From the NCBI GenBank assembly GCA_946553045.1, contig CAMNRO010000001.1, positions 62,001 to 126,000 of the forward strand: a stretch of DNA of 64,000 bases. The letters are read 5' to 3'. Numbering within the stretch: the first letter of the stretch is position 1; every line of letters starts with the position of its first letter. Of the stretch, positions 27,462-36,915 are shown one piece after another. Source of the stretch: an uncultured Porphyromonadaceae bacterium. GTDB taxonomy: Bacteria; Bacteroidota; Bacteroidia; Bacteroidales; Muribaculaceae. The notes under the pieces were generated by a model. The model had not been told where the DNA came from. It saw only the letters and a list, made by a program, of their open reading frames with translations, and did not search any database. The position numbers and the translations under genes were made by a program.

Positions 27462-28235
27462 ATGGCAACTGAAAACAAACAAGATGCACCCCGTTCGGTC
27501 GAGGATCGTCTCAAAACACTCTACGAACTCCAGACCATTCTCTCCGAAATCGACCGTATCCGTAATATCCGCGGCGAACTTCCCCTGGAAGTAAAAGACC
27601 TTCAGGATACTATCGCCGGTCTGAACACCCGTATCGAACGCTACCAAGGCGACATCGAAGACCTCAAAATCAAGCGTACAGCCGAACAGAACAAAATCGA
27701 GAACAAAAAACTTCTCATCGAGCGCTATCGCCAGCAGCTCGACAACGTGCGCAACAACCACGAATTCGACAACCTCACCAAGGAAATCGAATACGAGACC
27801 CTCGAAATCAAACTCAGCGAAAAGAATATCGGTGAAATCGAACGCGAAATCGACAACCGCCAGGCCCAGATCGCTTCGATTCAGCAGGACATCGTAGACC
27901 AGACCCAGATTCTCGCCGAGAAAAAAGCCGACCTCGAGAATATCGTCAACGAAACCCGCACCGAAGAGGAAAACCTCATCGGCCGCGCCAAGACCCTCGA
28001 GCCCGGCGTAGACGACCGCACCCTCAACGCCTTCAAACGTATCCGCAAAAACGCACGCAACGGCCTCGGTATTGTAATCGTAGACCGCAACGCATGCGGC
28101 GGCTGCTTCAACCGCATTCCCCCGCAGAAGCAGATTGAAATCAAGATGCACAAAAAAGTAATCGTCTGCGAATACTGCGGCCGAATCATGATCGACCCCG
28201 AGCTTGCCGCAGCCGTTGAAGAATCAAAGAAATAA
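27462..28235 (+). CDS. Coiled-coil protein with C4 zinc ribbon
   Basis: A 257-residue cytoplasmic protein. Residues about 15-190 form a long charged coiled coil; the end carries a C4 zinc ribbon (CGGCFNRIPPQ ... VCEYCGRIMID). It belongs to the widespread DUF164-type zinc-ribbon family whose gene often follows nif3-like genes, as here. The family is thought to act in nucleic-acid or ribosome-linked processes, but no reaction is established. It is the last gene of the aspS operon; a strong terminator follows. Confidence 0.88.
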   Translation: MATENKQDAPRSVEDRLKTLYELQTILSEIDRIRNIRGELPLEVKDLQDTIAGLNTRIERYQGDIEDLKIKRTAEQNKIENKKLLIERYRQQLDNVRNNHEFDNLTKEIEYETLEIKLSEKNIGEIEREIDNRQAQIASIQQDIVDQTQILAEKKADLENIVNETRTEEENLIGRAKTLEPGVDDRTLNAFKRIRKNARNGLGIVIVDRNACGGCFNRIPPQKQIEIKMHKKVIVCEYCGRIMIDPELAAAVEESKK

Positions 28236-28251
28236 ATTATTTCTGAATCTT

Positions 28252-28291
28252 AAAAATCGGACTATGCTGATACAGTGTAGTCCGATTTTTT
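28252..28291 (+). terminator. Terminator of the aspS operon
   Basis: AAAAATCGGACTA and TAGTCCGATTTTT form a perfect 13-bp stem with a 13-base loop, ending in a U-run. The promoter element of the next gene starts two bases later. Confidence 0.9.
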
Positions 28292-28292
28292 A

Positions 28293-28300
28293 TATATTTG
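28293..28300 (+). promoter_or_regulatory. Promoter -7 element of the secreted unknown protein
   Basis: TATATTTG matches TAnnTTTG, 31 bases before the ATG at 28331. The expected -33 position falls inside the preceding terminator stem and shows no TTTG. Confidence 0.55.
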
Positions 28301-28330
28301 CAGGAAATCCACATAACCACATATATACTT

Positions 28331-29179
28331 ATGAAAAAACTAATCTGCATCTTCATTCTTGCAACAATCACTTGTATCGTAACCAAAGCTGCCGACTTCA
28401 GTTCCATGCGCGGCGTATGGGCCTCAGACAGTGCCGAAGCAGTAGTCACCGACCACGCCTGTATCTTTTTCGAAAACACTCCGTCGGGCATGAGGGCTTT
28501 TCTTGACGTTCCTTCATACAATATCCATAGCCGCACAACCTTGGCCGACTCAACATTCATCACCGAAGAAAGCGCTCCGCTCCAGATGTCATCTGAAGGA
28601 AAAAAACTGAAAATAGGCAATAAAACGCTCGAAAAAGTAGAAGACATCACCGTCTGCGAACCATACGAACGCCCTGCCGCCATCTCGAAACTGGAGATAG
28701 GCAAACGCCTGCAGGAATGGCGACTCGGGGCAGCCTACGGAAGAGAAGGCACATTCACATTCTGCGAAATCAACACCAACCGCCATCTGTTTATCTACAT
28801 GATAAATCCGACCATGACATACATTCGGGCCGCAGCAACGAGAAACAACAACAATGGCACTCTCTTCTTCCAGAATATAAGAATGATGCAGAACAAGAAC
28901 ACCGGCGAGTTCACATCGCACATCATGCCCGGCAATCTCGCCATCGCCCGCGAAGACCTGGTTATAGACGACAGCAAGTTCCAGCCCGACAAATGCACAT
29001 TCACCCCCGAAGGCGGAATCTACTGGTCGCTCATATCCTTCACGCCCGACGAAATACTTATAAACGGCTGCGGAGAGACCTACAGAGTCAGTCGGGCAGC
29101 ATCTCCCCAGACCAAAGACGAATACTTCAAATACACTCCATACACATCAGAAGCCGAAGGGTTAAATTTCTTTCACTGA
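28331..29179 (+). CDS. Secreted protein of unknown function
   Basis: A 282-residue protein starting MKKLICIFILATITCIVTKA, a clear signal peptide. The promoter element at 28293-28300 supports this ATG rather than one 33 bases upstream. No lipobox or enzyme motif is seen. The mature part is predicted mainly beta, with two similarly sized halves. I do not recognise the family. It is monocistronic, between the aspS operon terminator and glnS. Probably periplasmic or surface-exposed. Confidence 0.7.
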   Translation: MKKLICIFILATITCIVTKAADFSSMRGVWASDSAEAVVTDHACIFFENTPSGMRAFLDVPSYNIHSRTTLADSTFITEESAPLQMSSEGKKLKIGNKTLEKVEDITVCEPYERPAAISKLEIGKRLQEWRLGAAYGREGTFTFCEINTNRHLFIYMINPTMTYIRAAATRNNNNGTLFFQNIRMMQNKNTGEFTSHIMPGNLAIAREDLVIDDSKFQPDKCTFTPEGGIYWSLISFTPDEILINGCGETYRVSRAASPQTKDEYFKYTPYTSEAEGLNFFH

Positions 29180-29211
29180 TAATTAAAGCATGAAGTTCGG
29201 GGGATTTTTGC

Positions 29212-29219
29212 TATCTTTG
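29212..29219 (+). promoter_or_regulatory. Promoter -7 element of glnS
   Basis: TATCTTTG matches TAnnTTTG, 37 bases before the glnS ATG. No clear -33 TTTG at the usual distance. Confidence 0.65.
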
Positions 29220-29255
29220 CGACTTGGAACAGAAAAAAATTAAACACATCATACT

Positions 29256-30962
29256 ATGGCTCAGAACGAAGTAACGGGACCTGAAGAAAAGAAATCCCTC
29301 AATTTTGTAGAAGAAGAGGTGTACAACGACCTGCAGGCCGGCAAAAACGGCGGACGTCTCAGCACCCGCTTCCCACCCGAACCCAACGGTTACCTTCACA
29401 TAGGCCATGCCAAGGCCATATGCATGGACTTCGGCGTTGCCGAAAAATTCGGCGGCACATGCAACCTGCGCTTCGATGACACCAACCCCGTCAAGGAAGA
29501 TGTCGAATATGTCGACTCTATCCGCGAAGACATTCACTGGCTCGGTTTCGACTGGGGCGACCGCGAATACTATGCTTCCGACTACTTTCCCCAGCTTTTC
29601 GACCTCGCAGTGCGACTCATCAAGGAAGGCAAGGCATATGTAGACGACCAGACTTCCGAAGAGATAGCCCGCCAGAAAGGCACTCCGCAGACACCCGGCG
29701 AAGAAAGCCCCTACCGCAACCGTACACCCGAAGAGAACCTCGACCTTTTCATGCGCATGAATGCCGGAGAGTTCGAAGAAGGCTCGCGTGTGCTCCGTGC
29801 AAAAATCGATATGGCGTCGTCCAACATGCACTTCCGCGACCCTATCATGTACCGTATCATCAAGACGCCCCATCACCGCACCGGCACAACATGGAAGGTC
29901 TACCCGATGTATGACTTCGCCCATGGCCAGAGCGACTACTTCGAAGGTGTCACCCACTCTATCTGTACTCTTGAATTCGTGCCTCACCGTCCGCTTTACG
30001 AATATTTCGTAAAAGAACTCGCCGACGACAGCTACTGCCCGCGACAGATTGAATTCAACCGCCTGAACCTCACCTACACCGTCATGAGCAAGCGCAAACT
30101 GCTCCAGCTCGTGAAGGAAGGCCTCGTTGCAGGATGGGATGACCCCCGAATGCCGACCATTTCGGGCATGCGCCGCCGCGGCTACACACCCGCCTCTATC
30201 CGCAACTTCATCGACACTATCGGCTATACTAAGTATGAAGCCCTCAACAGCGTGAGCCTGCTCGAGCACGCCGTGCGCGACGACCTCAACCGCATCGCCA
30301 CCCGCGTGATGGCTGTCGTAAATCCGCTCAAAGTGGTTCTCACCAACTATCCAGAGGACAAAGTCGAGACCGTGAGCATGGACAACAATCCTGAAGATTC
30401 CGAAGGCGGAACACACGAAATGCCCTTCTCACGCGAGCTCTACATCGAGCGCGACGACTTCATGGAGAATCCGCCCAAGAAGTTCTTCCGCCTCGCACCC
30501 GGCTCTGAAGTCCGCCTCAAAGGCGCGTATATCATCAAGTGCGACAAGGTTATCAAAGACGAAGAAGGCAACATCACCGAACTGCGCTGCTCATACGACC
30601 CCGACACCCTCAGCGGCATGCCAGGCGCCAACCGCAAGGTGAAAGGCACACTCCACTGGGTATCGGCACCCCACGCCATCGACGCCGAAGTGCGCCTCTA
30701 CGACCGTCTTTTCGACGTCGAGAACCCGGCAGCCGAGCCCGACCGTGATTTCCGCGAAATGCTCAATCCCGACTCGCTCAAAGTGGTTCAGGGCGTGAAA
30801 CTCGAGCCTTTCATCATGGCAACCGCCCAGCCCGGAAGCAAATTCCAGTTCCAGCGTGTCGGCTACTTCACACCCGATGCAGACAGCACTCCCGAACATC
30901 CGGTATTCAACCGCACCATCGCCCTTAAGGATACCTGGGAAAAGGTGCAGAAAAAAGCTTAG
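29256..30962 (+). CDS. glnS: Glutaminyl-tRNA synthetase
   Basis: A 568-residue class I synthetase charging tRNA-Gln directly. The catalytic core has RFPPEPNGYLHIGHAKA with the HIGH signature and VMSKRKL as the KMSKS-like loop. The C-terminal half carries the two beta-barrel anticodon-binding domains. Its presence suggests this organism can make Gln-tRNA directly rather than only through a GatCAB route. Monocistronic from its own promoter; folded repeats follow. Confidence 0.96.
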   Translation: MAQNEVTGPEEKKSLNFVEEEVYNDLQAGKNGGRLSTRFPPEPNGYLHIGHAKAICMDFGVAEKFGGTCNLRFDDTNPVKEDVEYVDSIREDIHWLGFDWGDREYYASDYFPQLFDLAVRLIKEGKAYVDDQTSEEIARQKGTPQTPGEESPYRNRTPEENLDLFMRMNAGEFEEGSRVLRAKIDMASSNMHFRDPIMYRIIKTPHHRTGTTWKVYPMYDFAHGQSDYFEGVTHSICTLEFVPHRPLYEYFVKELADDSYCPRQIEFNRLNLTYTVMSKRKLLQLVKEGLVAGWDDPRMPTISGMRRRGYTPASIRNFIDTIGYTKYEALNSVSLLEHAVRDDLNRIATRVMAVVNPLKVVLTNYPEDKVETVSMDNNPEDSEGGTHEMPFSRELYIERDDFMENPPKKFFRLAPGSEVRLKGAYIIKCDKVIKDEEGNITELRCSYDPDTLSGMPGANRKVKGTLHWVSAPHAIDAEVRLYDRLFDVENPAAEPDRDFREMLNPDSLKVVQGVKLEPFIMATAQPGSKFQFQRVGYFTPDADSTPEHPVFNRTIALKDTWEKVQKKA

Positions 30963-30980
30963 CGAAGGTTAAAGAATGAA

Positions 30981-31037
30981 GGTTAGTGGTTAAAGGACAG
31001 CCTTTGGCCACTAATCTTTCACCGTTAACCACTAACC
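30981..31037 (+). terminator. Two overlapping, mutually exclusive hairpins after glnS
   Basis: Hairpin A is 30983-30996 with 31001-31014 (a 14-bp stem with two G-U pairs and loop ACAG). Hairpin B is 30981-30993 with 31025-31037 (perfect 13-bp stem). They share the left arm, so only one can form. Only a weak pyrimidine run follows A. A separate 8-bp hairpin (31047-31065) stands just before the next gene. Possibly a terminator or attenuator between glnS and the TPR gene. Confidence 0.45.
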
Positions 31038-31073
31038 AATAACCCTCGGTTTCCGGCGGAAACCGACTGAAAT

Positions 31074-32549
31074 ATGAGTTACGACGACGAATCCAATCCC
31101 CGCGAAGAGCTATACCAGAACTTCCTCAAATCGCTGAAAGAGCCTGCCACAGAGCGCTTCTTCGACGAGGATGAACTCGTGGAAATATTCGACTACGCCG
31201 GCGACATCGCCGACGACTACGCCCGTGCCGAGGTGCTTTTCTGCGGTGCCCGCCTCTATCCAGAGAGCGCGCCGCTGAAAGAACGCCGCGCACTGCTGTA
31301 TTTCGACCTTGAAGACGCCGAAAAAGAGCTCAAAGACGGCAGTGCGGCCGCTTACATTGCCGATAACGCCGACCACACGTCGCTTCTCTTCGACATTGTG
31401 AGACTCGAAGCGAACCGACCGGCCGACGCACCTGCCGCGCTCTCTTTTCTGATGGAACAATATCCGTCGTTTTCCGACGAGGAAACCATACGCTTCATAG
31501 ACCTGGCCTTCGACCTCGACTGCTATGACTGGGTGAAGGCACATATGCCCGAACTCCGCAAGAAAGCAAGTTTCCTGCCGGCACTTCTCTTCGAGGTCCT
31601 TCAGGAAGCCGACCAGCAGGGCGACGACGAGACCGTAGCGCTCCTTGCCGAAGAACTGATCGAGGCGGAGCCATTCTCCATAGCCTACTGGGCTACTCTT
31701 TTCCGTGCGCAGGCACGTCTTGGCAAGGAAGAAGAGGCGCGCCAGACCTTCGACACCGCCAAAGCACTTGGCGCAGACAATCCGTCGGCTCTGCTGAATC
31801 TTGCAGACACAATCTACTCGTCAGCTCCCTATCTGCAAAAAGATGCCATTGAGATGATGGCTTCTCTGAAAGAAGAGAATCCGGACGATTTCACGTTTAC
31901 GGACTGCCGCTGCGCGCTGCTGGTGCAGAACGGCGACCCTGCGACAGCCGTAGCCGAGCTACGCAGATACATGGCGGCGCATCCGGGCGAAATACGCCCG
32001 CTGAAGCAGCTGTTGCTTTGCAACATTGTCGACGCCGAAGAAATCTGCGACCGTTTCATACAGGCCAACGACGGCCACGAAATGTCGGCCGCCGACCTCG
32101 ACGAGACAATCAATGCACTCCTGATGCGTTCGGCTATGAACTCGCTTGCCGGCCTGCTGAAATCGCTGAAAAAACGCCGCGCCCTCAACTCGGTGGAATT
32201 TGCATCGTATGCAGAGGCCCTTTTCGCGTTAGGCAAATATGAAGAAACGGTAGAACTAATCAGCGACGACAGTCTTTTCGACGAGATAACCCAGATACCC
32301 TTCCGCGGAGCCTCGCATGTCTATATCTGCGTGACGGCATATATGAAGACCGGCCATGAGGAACAGGCAAAGGCGATACTCGAAAAAGTGACACCCTTCT
32401 TCGAGGCATATCTCTCCGGCGCGCCACTGCCGGTGCGCATGGCCTCGCGCACCATCTTCACCCTTGCCGACAAAGTGCGGCGCCATCCGGCCTCAGAAAA
32501 GCTCTACTGGGAATATTTCGACATGCTCGGTCATTCCAAGTTCACTTGA
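31074..32549 (+). CDS. Cytoplasmic TPR-type helical repeat protein
   Basis: A 491-residue acidic protein without a signal peptide or membrane segment. It is all-helical with TPR-like repeats (AEVLFCGARLYPESAPLKERRALLYFDLED, YWATLFRAQARLGKEEEARQTFDTAKALGADNPSALLNLA, ASYAEALFALGKYEETVELI). Such repeats act as protein-binding scaffolds; a partner is not evident. It follows glnS by 111 bases with folded sequence in between, and overlaps the convergent small membrane gene by 8 bases at its stop. Confidence 0.8.
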   Translation: MSYDDESNPREELYQNFLKSLKEPATERFFDEDELVEIFDYAGDIADDYARAEVLFCGARLYPESAPLKERRALLYFDLEDAEKELKDGSAAAYIADNADHTSLLFDIVRLEANRPADAPAALSFLMEQYPSFSDEETIRFIDLAFDLDCYDWVKAHMPELRKKASFLPALLFEVLQEADQQGDDETVALLAEELIEAEPFSIAYWATLFRAQARLGKEEEARQTFDTAKALGADNPSALLNLADTIYSSAPYLQKDAIEMMASLKEENPDDFTFTDCRCALLVQNGDPATAVAELRRYMAAHPGEIRPLKQLLLCNIVDAEEICDRFIQANDGHEMSAADLDETINALLMRSAMNSLAGLLKSLKKRRALNSVEFASYAEALFALGKYEETVELISDDSLFDEITQIPFRGASHVYICVTAYMKTGHEEQAKAILEKVTPFFEAYLSGAPLPVRMASRTIFTLADKVRRHPASEKLYWEYFDMLGHSKFT

Positions 32550-32790
32550 AAAAGGCCTTGAGACGCGCTATGCCGGCCTTGCCGAGTATGAGAATCGCTG
32601 TGTACTGACACGCCTTTGCAAGGCCATAGAAAACAGCCCACAGCACACCCTTGGCGGCTACAGATAAAGGCAGGAGCATCTGCGCGAACGATATGGCATA
32701 ACAAAGCAGACAGCACAGCGCTACGATGACACCTGTGCGGAACGAAAGGCCCTGCAGCCATAGCCTGAATTTTCTGAACGACTCTTTCAC
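32542..32790 (-). CDS. Small two-helix membrane protein
   Basis: An 82-residue protein with a basic amphipathic start (MKESFRKFRLWLQGL) and two hydrophobic segments (VIVALCCLLCYAISFAQMLL and VLWAVFYGLAKACQYTAIL). Positive charges at both ends suggest a hairpin with both termini in the cytoplasm. It ends convergently with the TPR gene, overlapping by 8 bases. Function unknown. It could be a spurious frame, but the membrane-protein composition supports a real gene. Confidence 0.6.
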   Translation of the reverse strand: MKESFRKFRLWLQGLSFRTGVIVALCCLLCYAISFAQMLLPLSVAAKGVLWAVFYGLAKACQYTAILILGKAGIARLKAFFK

Positions 32791-32819
32791 ACTCCAAAAT
32801 TACGAATTTTTCAAATAAG

Positions 32820-32850
32820 AAGCGTCTGCTCCGGCTTGGAACAGACGCTT
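32820..32850 (-). terminator. Terminator of the arabinose cluster
   Basis: AAGCGTCTG and CAGACGCTT form a perfect 9-bp stem with a 13-base loop, 25 bases after the araB stop. The U-run is better on the plus strand (CTTTTC) than on the minus strand (CTTCTTATT), but position fits the end of the minus-strand ara operon. Confidence 0.65.
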
Positions 32851-32874
32851 TTCATTGGTTATAAGGGGAGGTGC

Positions 32875-34467
32875 TTACTTTTTTGCCTCCACGGCTGCAC
32901 GCTCTATGGCGAGGCAGGCGTTATAGTTTTTGATGTAGGCGTCGAAACCTGCCACATCAGAGGGCTCGGGAGCGATTTCCACACCGGCATTGCCGAGGAA
33001 CACTTTCTTCTCAAGATACTCGGGCAAGGACTGGCCTTCGGGATTGCTCACCACAAAGCCGGCAAGCAGGGCCATACCCCACGCACCGCCTTCGCCGGCA
33101 GTCTCCATTACAGAAATCGGCGAATTGAGAGCAGCTGCAAGGATACGCTGGCCGACGCCTTTGGTCTTGAAGAGACCGCCGTGGCCGGTGATACGGTCAA
33201 CACCAACATTCTCTTCCTTGAAGAGAATATCGTTGCCTATTTTCAGCACCGCAACCGACGCGTAGAGGTTGGCACGCATGAAGTTGGCGAGATTGAAGCG
33301 GTCGTTGGCAGAGCGCACGAAGAGAGGACGGCCCTCTTCGAGACCGGTTACGGGTTCGCCCGAAACATAATTGTATGCCATGAGGCCGCCGCAGTCGCCG
33401 TCGCCTTCGAGAGCGCGGTTGTAGAGGAGGCCGTAGAGCTGATTATAGTCAACGGGAACACCGAGCATCTCCTGGTATTCCTTGAAGAGATTTACCCACG
33501 CGTTGAGGTCGGAGGTGCAGTTGTTGCAGTGCACCATCGCAACGAGGCTGCCGTCGGGGGTCGTTACCATGTCGATCATCTCATAAGGCTTTGAGAGCTC
33601 TTTTTCGAGAACAATCATGGAGAACGACGATGTGCCGGCCGATACGTTGCCGGTGCGTTTGAGGACGGCGTTGGTAGCCACCATGCCTGTGCCGGCGTCG
33701 CCTTCGGGCGGGCAGAACGGCACGCCTGCGGCGAGATGGCCCGAAACGTCGAGAAGAGCGGCGCCCTCGGGTGTGAGGTTGCCTGCGGCTTCACCTGCTA
33801 CGAGCACCTTGGGCAGAATATCGCTGAGAGTCCATTTGAAGCCCTTCGGAGCCACAAGCTCGTCGAACTTGGCGACCATTGTTGCGTCGTAGTTCTTTGT
33901 TTCGGGGTCAACGGGAATCATGCCAGAGGCATCGCCAACGCCGAGCACACGCTCGCCGGTGAGTTTCCAGTGGATATATCCGGCAAGGGTTGTGAGGAAA
34001 TCGATGTCGGCCACATGCTCTTCATTGTCGAGGATAGCCTGATAGAGGTGCGATATGCTCCAGCGGAGGGGAATATTATATACGAACAGTTCGCTCAGTT
34101 CTGCGGCGGCACGACCGGTGTTGGTGTTACGCCAGGTGCGGAATGGCATGAGGATATTGCCGTCGGCGCCGAACGGCATGTAGCCGTGCATCATGGCGCT
34201 GATACCGATTGCTGCAAGGCGCTCGATTTCTACGTCGTAGAGTTCGCGCACGTTCTTGCGGAGGTCGGCGTAGCAGTCCTGGAGACCATACCAGATAGCC
34301 TGTGTGCTGTATGTCCAGAGACCGTCGACGAGCTGGTTCTCCCAGGTGTGGCTGCCCTGTGCGAGCGGCTTATTGTCCGGGCCGATAAGCACGGCCTTGA
34401 TACGGGTCGAACCGAACTCAATGCCCAGCACCGCCTTGCCCTGTTCTATGATAGTTTTAGCTTCCAT
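32875..34467 (-). CDS. araB: FGGY-family carbohydrate kinase, probable L-ribulokinase
   Basis: A 530-residue FGGY kinase that would phosphorylate L-ribulose at C5 with ATP. The N-terminal ATPase fold shows [17 protein letters not shown]; the second lobe shows [27 protein letters not shown] and the C-terminal [15 protein letters not shown]. The assignment to ribulose rather than xylulose comes from its position after araA in the araD-araA-araB order of the Bacteroides arabinose cluster. It lies 155 bases downstream of araA, with a 13-bp hairpin between them, and ends at the cluster terminator. Confidence 0.8.
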   Translation of the reverse strand: MEAKTIIEQGKAVLGIEFGSTRIKAVLIGPDNKPLAQGSHTWENQLVDGLWTYSTQAIWYGLQDCYADLRKNVRELYDVEIERLAAIGISAMMHGYMPFGADGNILMPFRTWRNTNTGRAAAELSELFVYNIPLRWSISHLYQAILDNEEHVADIDFLTTLAGYIHWKLTGERVLGVGDASGMIPVDPETKNYDATMVAKFDELVAPKGFKWTLSDILPKVLVAGEAAGNLTPEGAALLDVSGHLAAGVPFCPPEGDAGTGMVATNAVLKRTGNVSAGTSSFSMIVLEKELSKPYEMIDMVTTPDGSLVAMVHCNNCTSDLNAWVNLFKEYQEMLGVPVDYNQLYGLLYNRALEGDGDCGGLMAYNYVSGEPVTGLEEGRPLFVRSANDRFNLANFMRANLYASVAVLKIGNDILFKEENVGVDRITGHGGLFKTKGVGQRILAAALNSPISVMETAGEGGAWGMALLAGFVVSNPEGQSLPEYLEKKVFLGNAGVEIAPEPSDVAGFDAYIKNYNACLAIERAAVEAKK

Positions 34468-34527
34468 TGATTGAGTAATTTTTTCCGCGTTGCGAAAAAA
34501 TAAAGTCGAGAAAGTAAAAAGTCTATA

Positions 34528-34568
34528 AAGTTAAGATAATAGCTCCCTAAAAGCCATTATCTTAACTT
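34528..34568 (-). repeat. Intergenic hairpin A of the ara cluster
   Basis: AAGTTAAGATAAT and ATTATCTTAACTT form a perfect 13-bp stem between araA and araB. The arms are nearly identical to the element at 39441-39481 (AAAGTTAAGACAAT), and the flanks share AAAGTAAAAAGTCTATAAAG-type sequence. Likely an RNA stem within the operon that alters araB expression. Confidence 0.6.
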
Positions 34569-34622
34569 ATTTGATTTTTTGCACTCTTTTAAACTTAAGT
34601 TTCGCGCAACGAACCTTTTGCT

Positions 34623-36158
34623 TTAGCAGAGAGATTTGTTAAGCATGTAGTAGACTTCGTTCCAGCGGAGCTCGTTCTTGAAGTTCTCGATGGTGGTGTC
34701 TTTGCAGATATGAAGCATTTCGATGCCTGCGATTTCCGCATAGTCCTGCCAGTATTCGGGAGTGAGCTTATAGGAGAAGCAGGAGTGGTGTGTGCCGCCT
34801 GCGAGAATCCATGCGCCTGCGCCGACTTCGAAGTTGGGCATAGGAATCCAGAGAGCCGAAGCCACGGGGAGTTTGGGCAGGGGTTTGGGTTCGATGCACT
34901 CAACGTCGTTGACGATGAGACGGAAGCGGTTGCCGAGGTCTACGACAGTAGCGGTGATACCGGCGCCAGGCTTCGAGGTGAAGACGAGGCGTGCTGTAAG
35001 GCTCTTGCGGATACCAATACCGAGGAAGTGAACCTCGAGACGGGGGCGTTCGGCAGCGATGAGGGGGCAAACCTCGAGCATATGGGCCTGGAGAATCGAG
35101 CTGTTCGCACCGTCGAAGTTAAGAGTGTAGTCTTCGAGGAACGAGCATCCCTGGCCCTGGCTCATAACCCATACCGAGCGATAGAGAGCTGCGCTCTTCC
35201 AGTCGCCTTCGGCACCGAAACCGTAGCCTTCGGCCATGAGGCGCTGCGATGCAAGACCGGGAATCTGGTCGAAACCGACGAATTTGGGGTCGTTGATATC
35301 GGCGGTACCGAGGTCGTCGAAGTTGGTTGTGAAACCTTTGGCGCCCTTGGCCTCGAGGATAGCACGGAGTGCGAGTTCGGCCTTGGCAGCGTTCCATACT
35401 TTCTTGTAGCCTTCGCTGTTCTTGTCTTCGAGTTCGGCTGCATGCTCATATTCCTTGAAGTAGGTAGCAACGAGAGCGTCGGTGTCGGCGTCGGAGACCT
35501 TCTTGAAGTATTCCATGAGTTCGCTCACGGGGGTGTAGTCCACGTGATAGCCCATGCGCTGTTCGGCCTCTACCTTGTCGCCGTCGGTAACGGCCACATT
35601 GTTCATCTGGTCGCCGAATCGGAGAATCAGCATATCCTGGCTGTCGGCCCATGCTGCGGCAACGCGCTGCCATACGGCGATGTGGTCCTGAGCGACGGGG
35701 TCGGTCCAGTGGCCAACGACAACTTTACGGCGCAGACGCATGCGCGAGCAGATGTGGCCGAATTCGCGGTCGCCATGAGCGCTCTGGTTGAGGTTCATGA
35801 AGTCCATGTCCATGGTATCCCAGGGAATTTCGGCGTTATATTGTGTGTGGAAGTGAAGCAGAGGCTTGTTGAGCTGCTGCAGACCGTGAATCCACATCTT
35901 TGCGGGCGAGAAGGTATGCATCCAGGTGATTACACCGATACATGCGTCGCAGTTGTTGGCAGCCTTCATCACGTCGGCCACCTCTTTGGAAGAGTTTGCA
36001 GTGCCTTTGTAGACAACTTTCACGGGAAGTCGGCCAGATTTGTTAAGACCTTCTACCATTTCTTTCGAGTGGCTGTCGACAGCCACAACGGCGTCACCGC
36101 CATATAGGAGCTGGGCACCTGTGACCCACCATACTTCGTAGTTTGAGAATACGCTCAT
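34623..36158 (-). CDS. araA: L-arabinose isomerase
   Basis: A 511-residue AraA converting L-arabinose to L-ribulose in the cytoplasm, metal-dependent. Family landmarks are the start YEVWWVTGAQLLYGGDAV, FHTQYNAEIPWDTMDMDFMNLNQSAHG, the two metal-binding glutamates in LMAEGYGFGAEGDWK and SFLEDYTLNF, and the C-terminal histidine in GGTHHS. Length is normal. It follows araD by 67 bases of AT-rich low-complexity sequence and precedes araB, so isomerase and kinase are expressed together. Confidence 0.97.
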   Translation of the reverse strand: MSVFSNYEVWWVTGAQLLYGGDAVVAVDSHSKEMVEGLNKSGRLPVKVVYKGTANSSKEVADVMKAANNCDACIGVITWMHTFSPAKMWIHGLQQLNKPLLHFHTQYNAEIPWDTMDMDFMNLNQSAHGDREFGHICSRMRLRRKVVVGHWTDPVAQDHIAVWQRVAAAWADSQDMLILRFGDQMNNVAVTDGDKVEAEQRMGYHVDYTPVSELMEYFKKVSDADTDALVATYFKEYEHAAELEDKNSEGYKKVWNAAKAELALRAILEAKGAKGFTTNFDDLGTADINDPKFVGFDQIPGLASQRLMAEGYGFGAEGDWKSAALYRSVWVMSQGQGCSFLEDYTLNFDGANSSILQAHMLEVCPLIAAERPRLEVHFLGIGIRKSLTARLVFTSKPGAGITATVVDLGNRFRLIVNDVECIEPKPLPKLPVASALWIPMPNFEVGAGAWILAGGTHHSCFSYKLTPEYWQDYAEIAGIEMLHICKDTTIENFKNELRWNEVYYMLNKSLC

Positions 36159-36225
36159 GATTGATTATGAATTAAGGATTAAGGATAATTTATAGTTGAT
36201 AATTCAGAGTTACTGACCCGAAAGC

Positions 36226-36915
36226 TTATTTCTGCCCGTAGTAGGCGTTGGGACCGTGTTTGCGGGAGAAATGCTTTTCGATAAGAAGAGGATTCATGGT
36301 GAGACCGGGGTTCACCTGATATGCAATGAAAGCCATCTTGGCAACCTGCTCCATCACAACGGCATTGTGCACGGCTTCTTCGGGAGTCTTTCCCCAGCTG
36401 AAAGGACCGTGGTTCTTGACAAGCACACCGGGTGTATGGATAGGATTGAGGCCGATGAAACGCTCGACGATGACATTGCCGGTCTCGAGCTCGTAGTCGC
36501 CTTCGACCTCGGCGGCTGTCATGTCGCGGGTACAGGGTATTGCATTGTGGAAATAGTCGGCATGAGTCGTACCGATATTGGGCAGATCGATGCCGGCTTC
36601 AGACCATGCAGTGGCATAAGTCGAGTGAGTGTGCACCACACCGCCGATTTCGGGGAAAGCACGGTAGAGGGCGAGGTGCGTGGGGGTGTCGGACGAAGGG
36701 CGGAGATTGCCTTCCACAACCGTTCCGTCGGCAAGGCTCACAACCACCATATCGGAAGCCTTCATCGTATCGTAGCTCACACCGCTGGGCTTGATTACCA
36801 CCAGGCCCTTTTCGCGGTCTATACCCGACACGTTGCCCCATGTGAATATCACGAGGCCGTGCTCAACAAGGCTCATGTTGGCACGATATACTTTTTCTTT
36901 GAGTTCTTCGAGCAT
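36226..36915 (-). CDS. araD: L-ribulose-5-phosphate 4-epimerase
   Basis: A 229-residue class II aldolase-fold enzyme converting L-ribulose 5-phosphate to D-xylulose 5-phosphate, the entry to the pentose phosphate pathway. It has [11 protein letters not shown] and IKPSGVSY (phosphate binding), [12 protein letters not shown], and the zinc histidines in [13 protein letters not shown] plus [12 protein letters not shown]. Its ATG overlaps the araR stop (both at 36915), giving translational coupling of regulator and enzyme. Confidence 0.96.
   Translation of the reverse strand: MLEELKEKVYRANMSLVEHGLVIFTWGNVSGIDREKGLVVIKPSGVSYDTMKASDMVVVSLADGTVVEGNLRPSSDTPTHLALYRAFPEIGGVVHTHSTYATAWSEAGIDLPNIGTTHADYFHNAIPCTRDMTAAEVEGDYELETGNVIVERFIGLNPIHTPGVLVKNHGPFSWGKTPEEAVHNAVVMEQVAKMAFIAYQVNPGLTMNPLLIEKHFSRKHGPNAYYGQK

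Noticed and set aside
34528-34568. The hairpin between araA and araB as an AraR operator
   Set aside because: It lies inside the operon without a promoter element beside it and resembles other intergenic stems, so an RNA role fits better.
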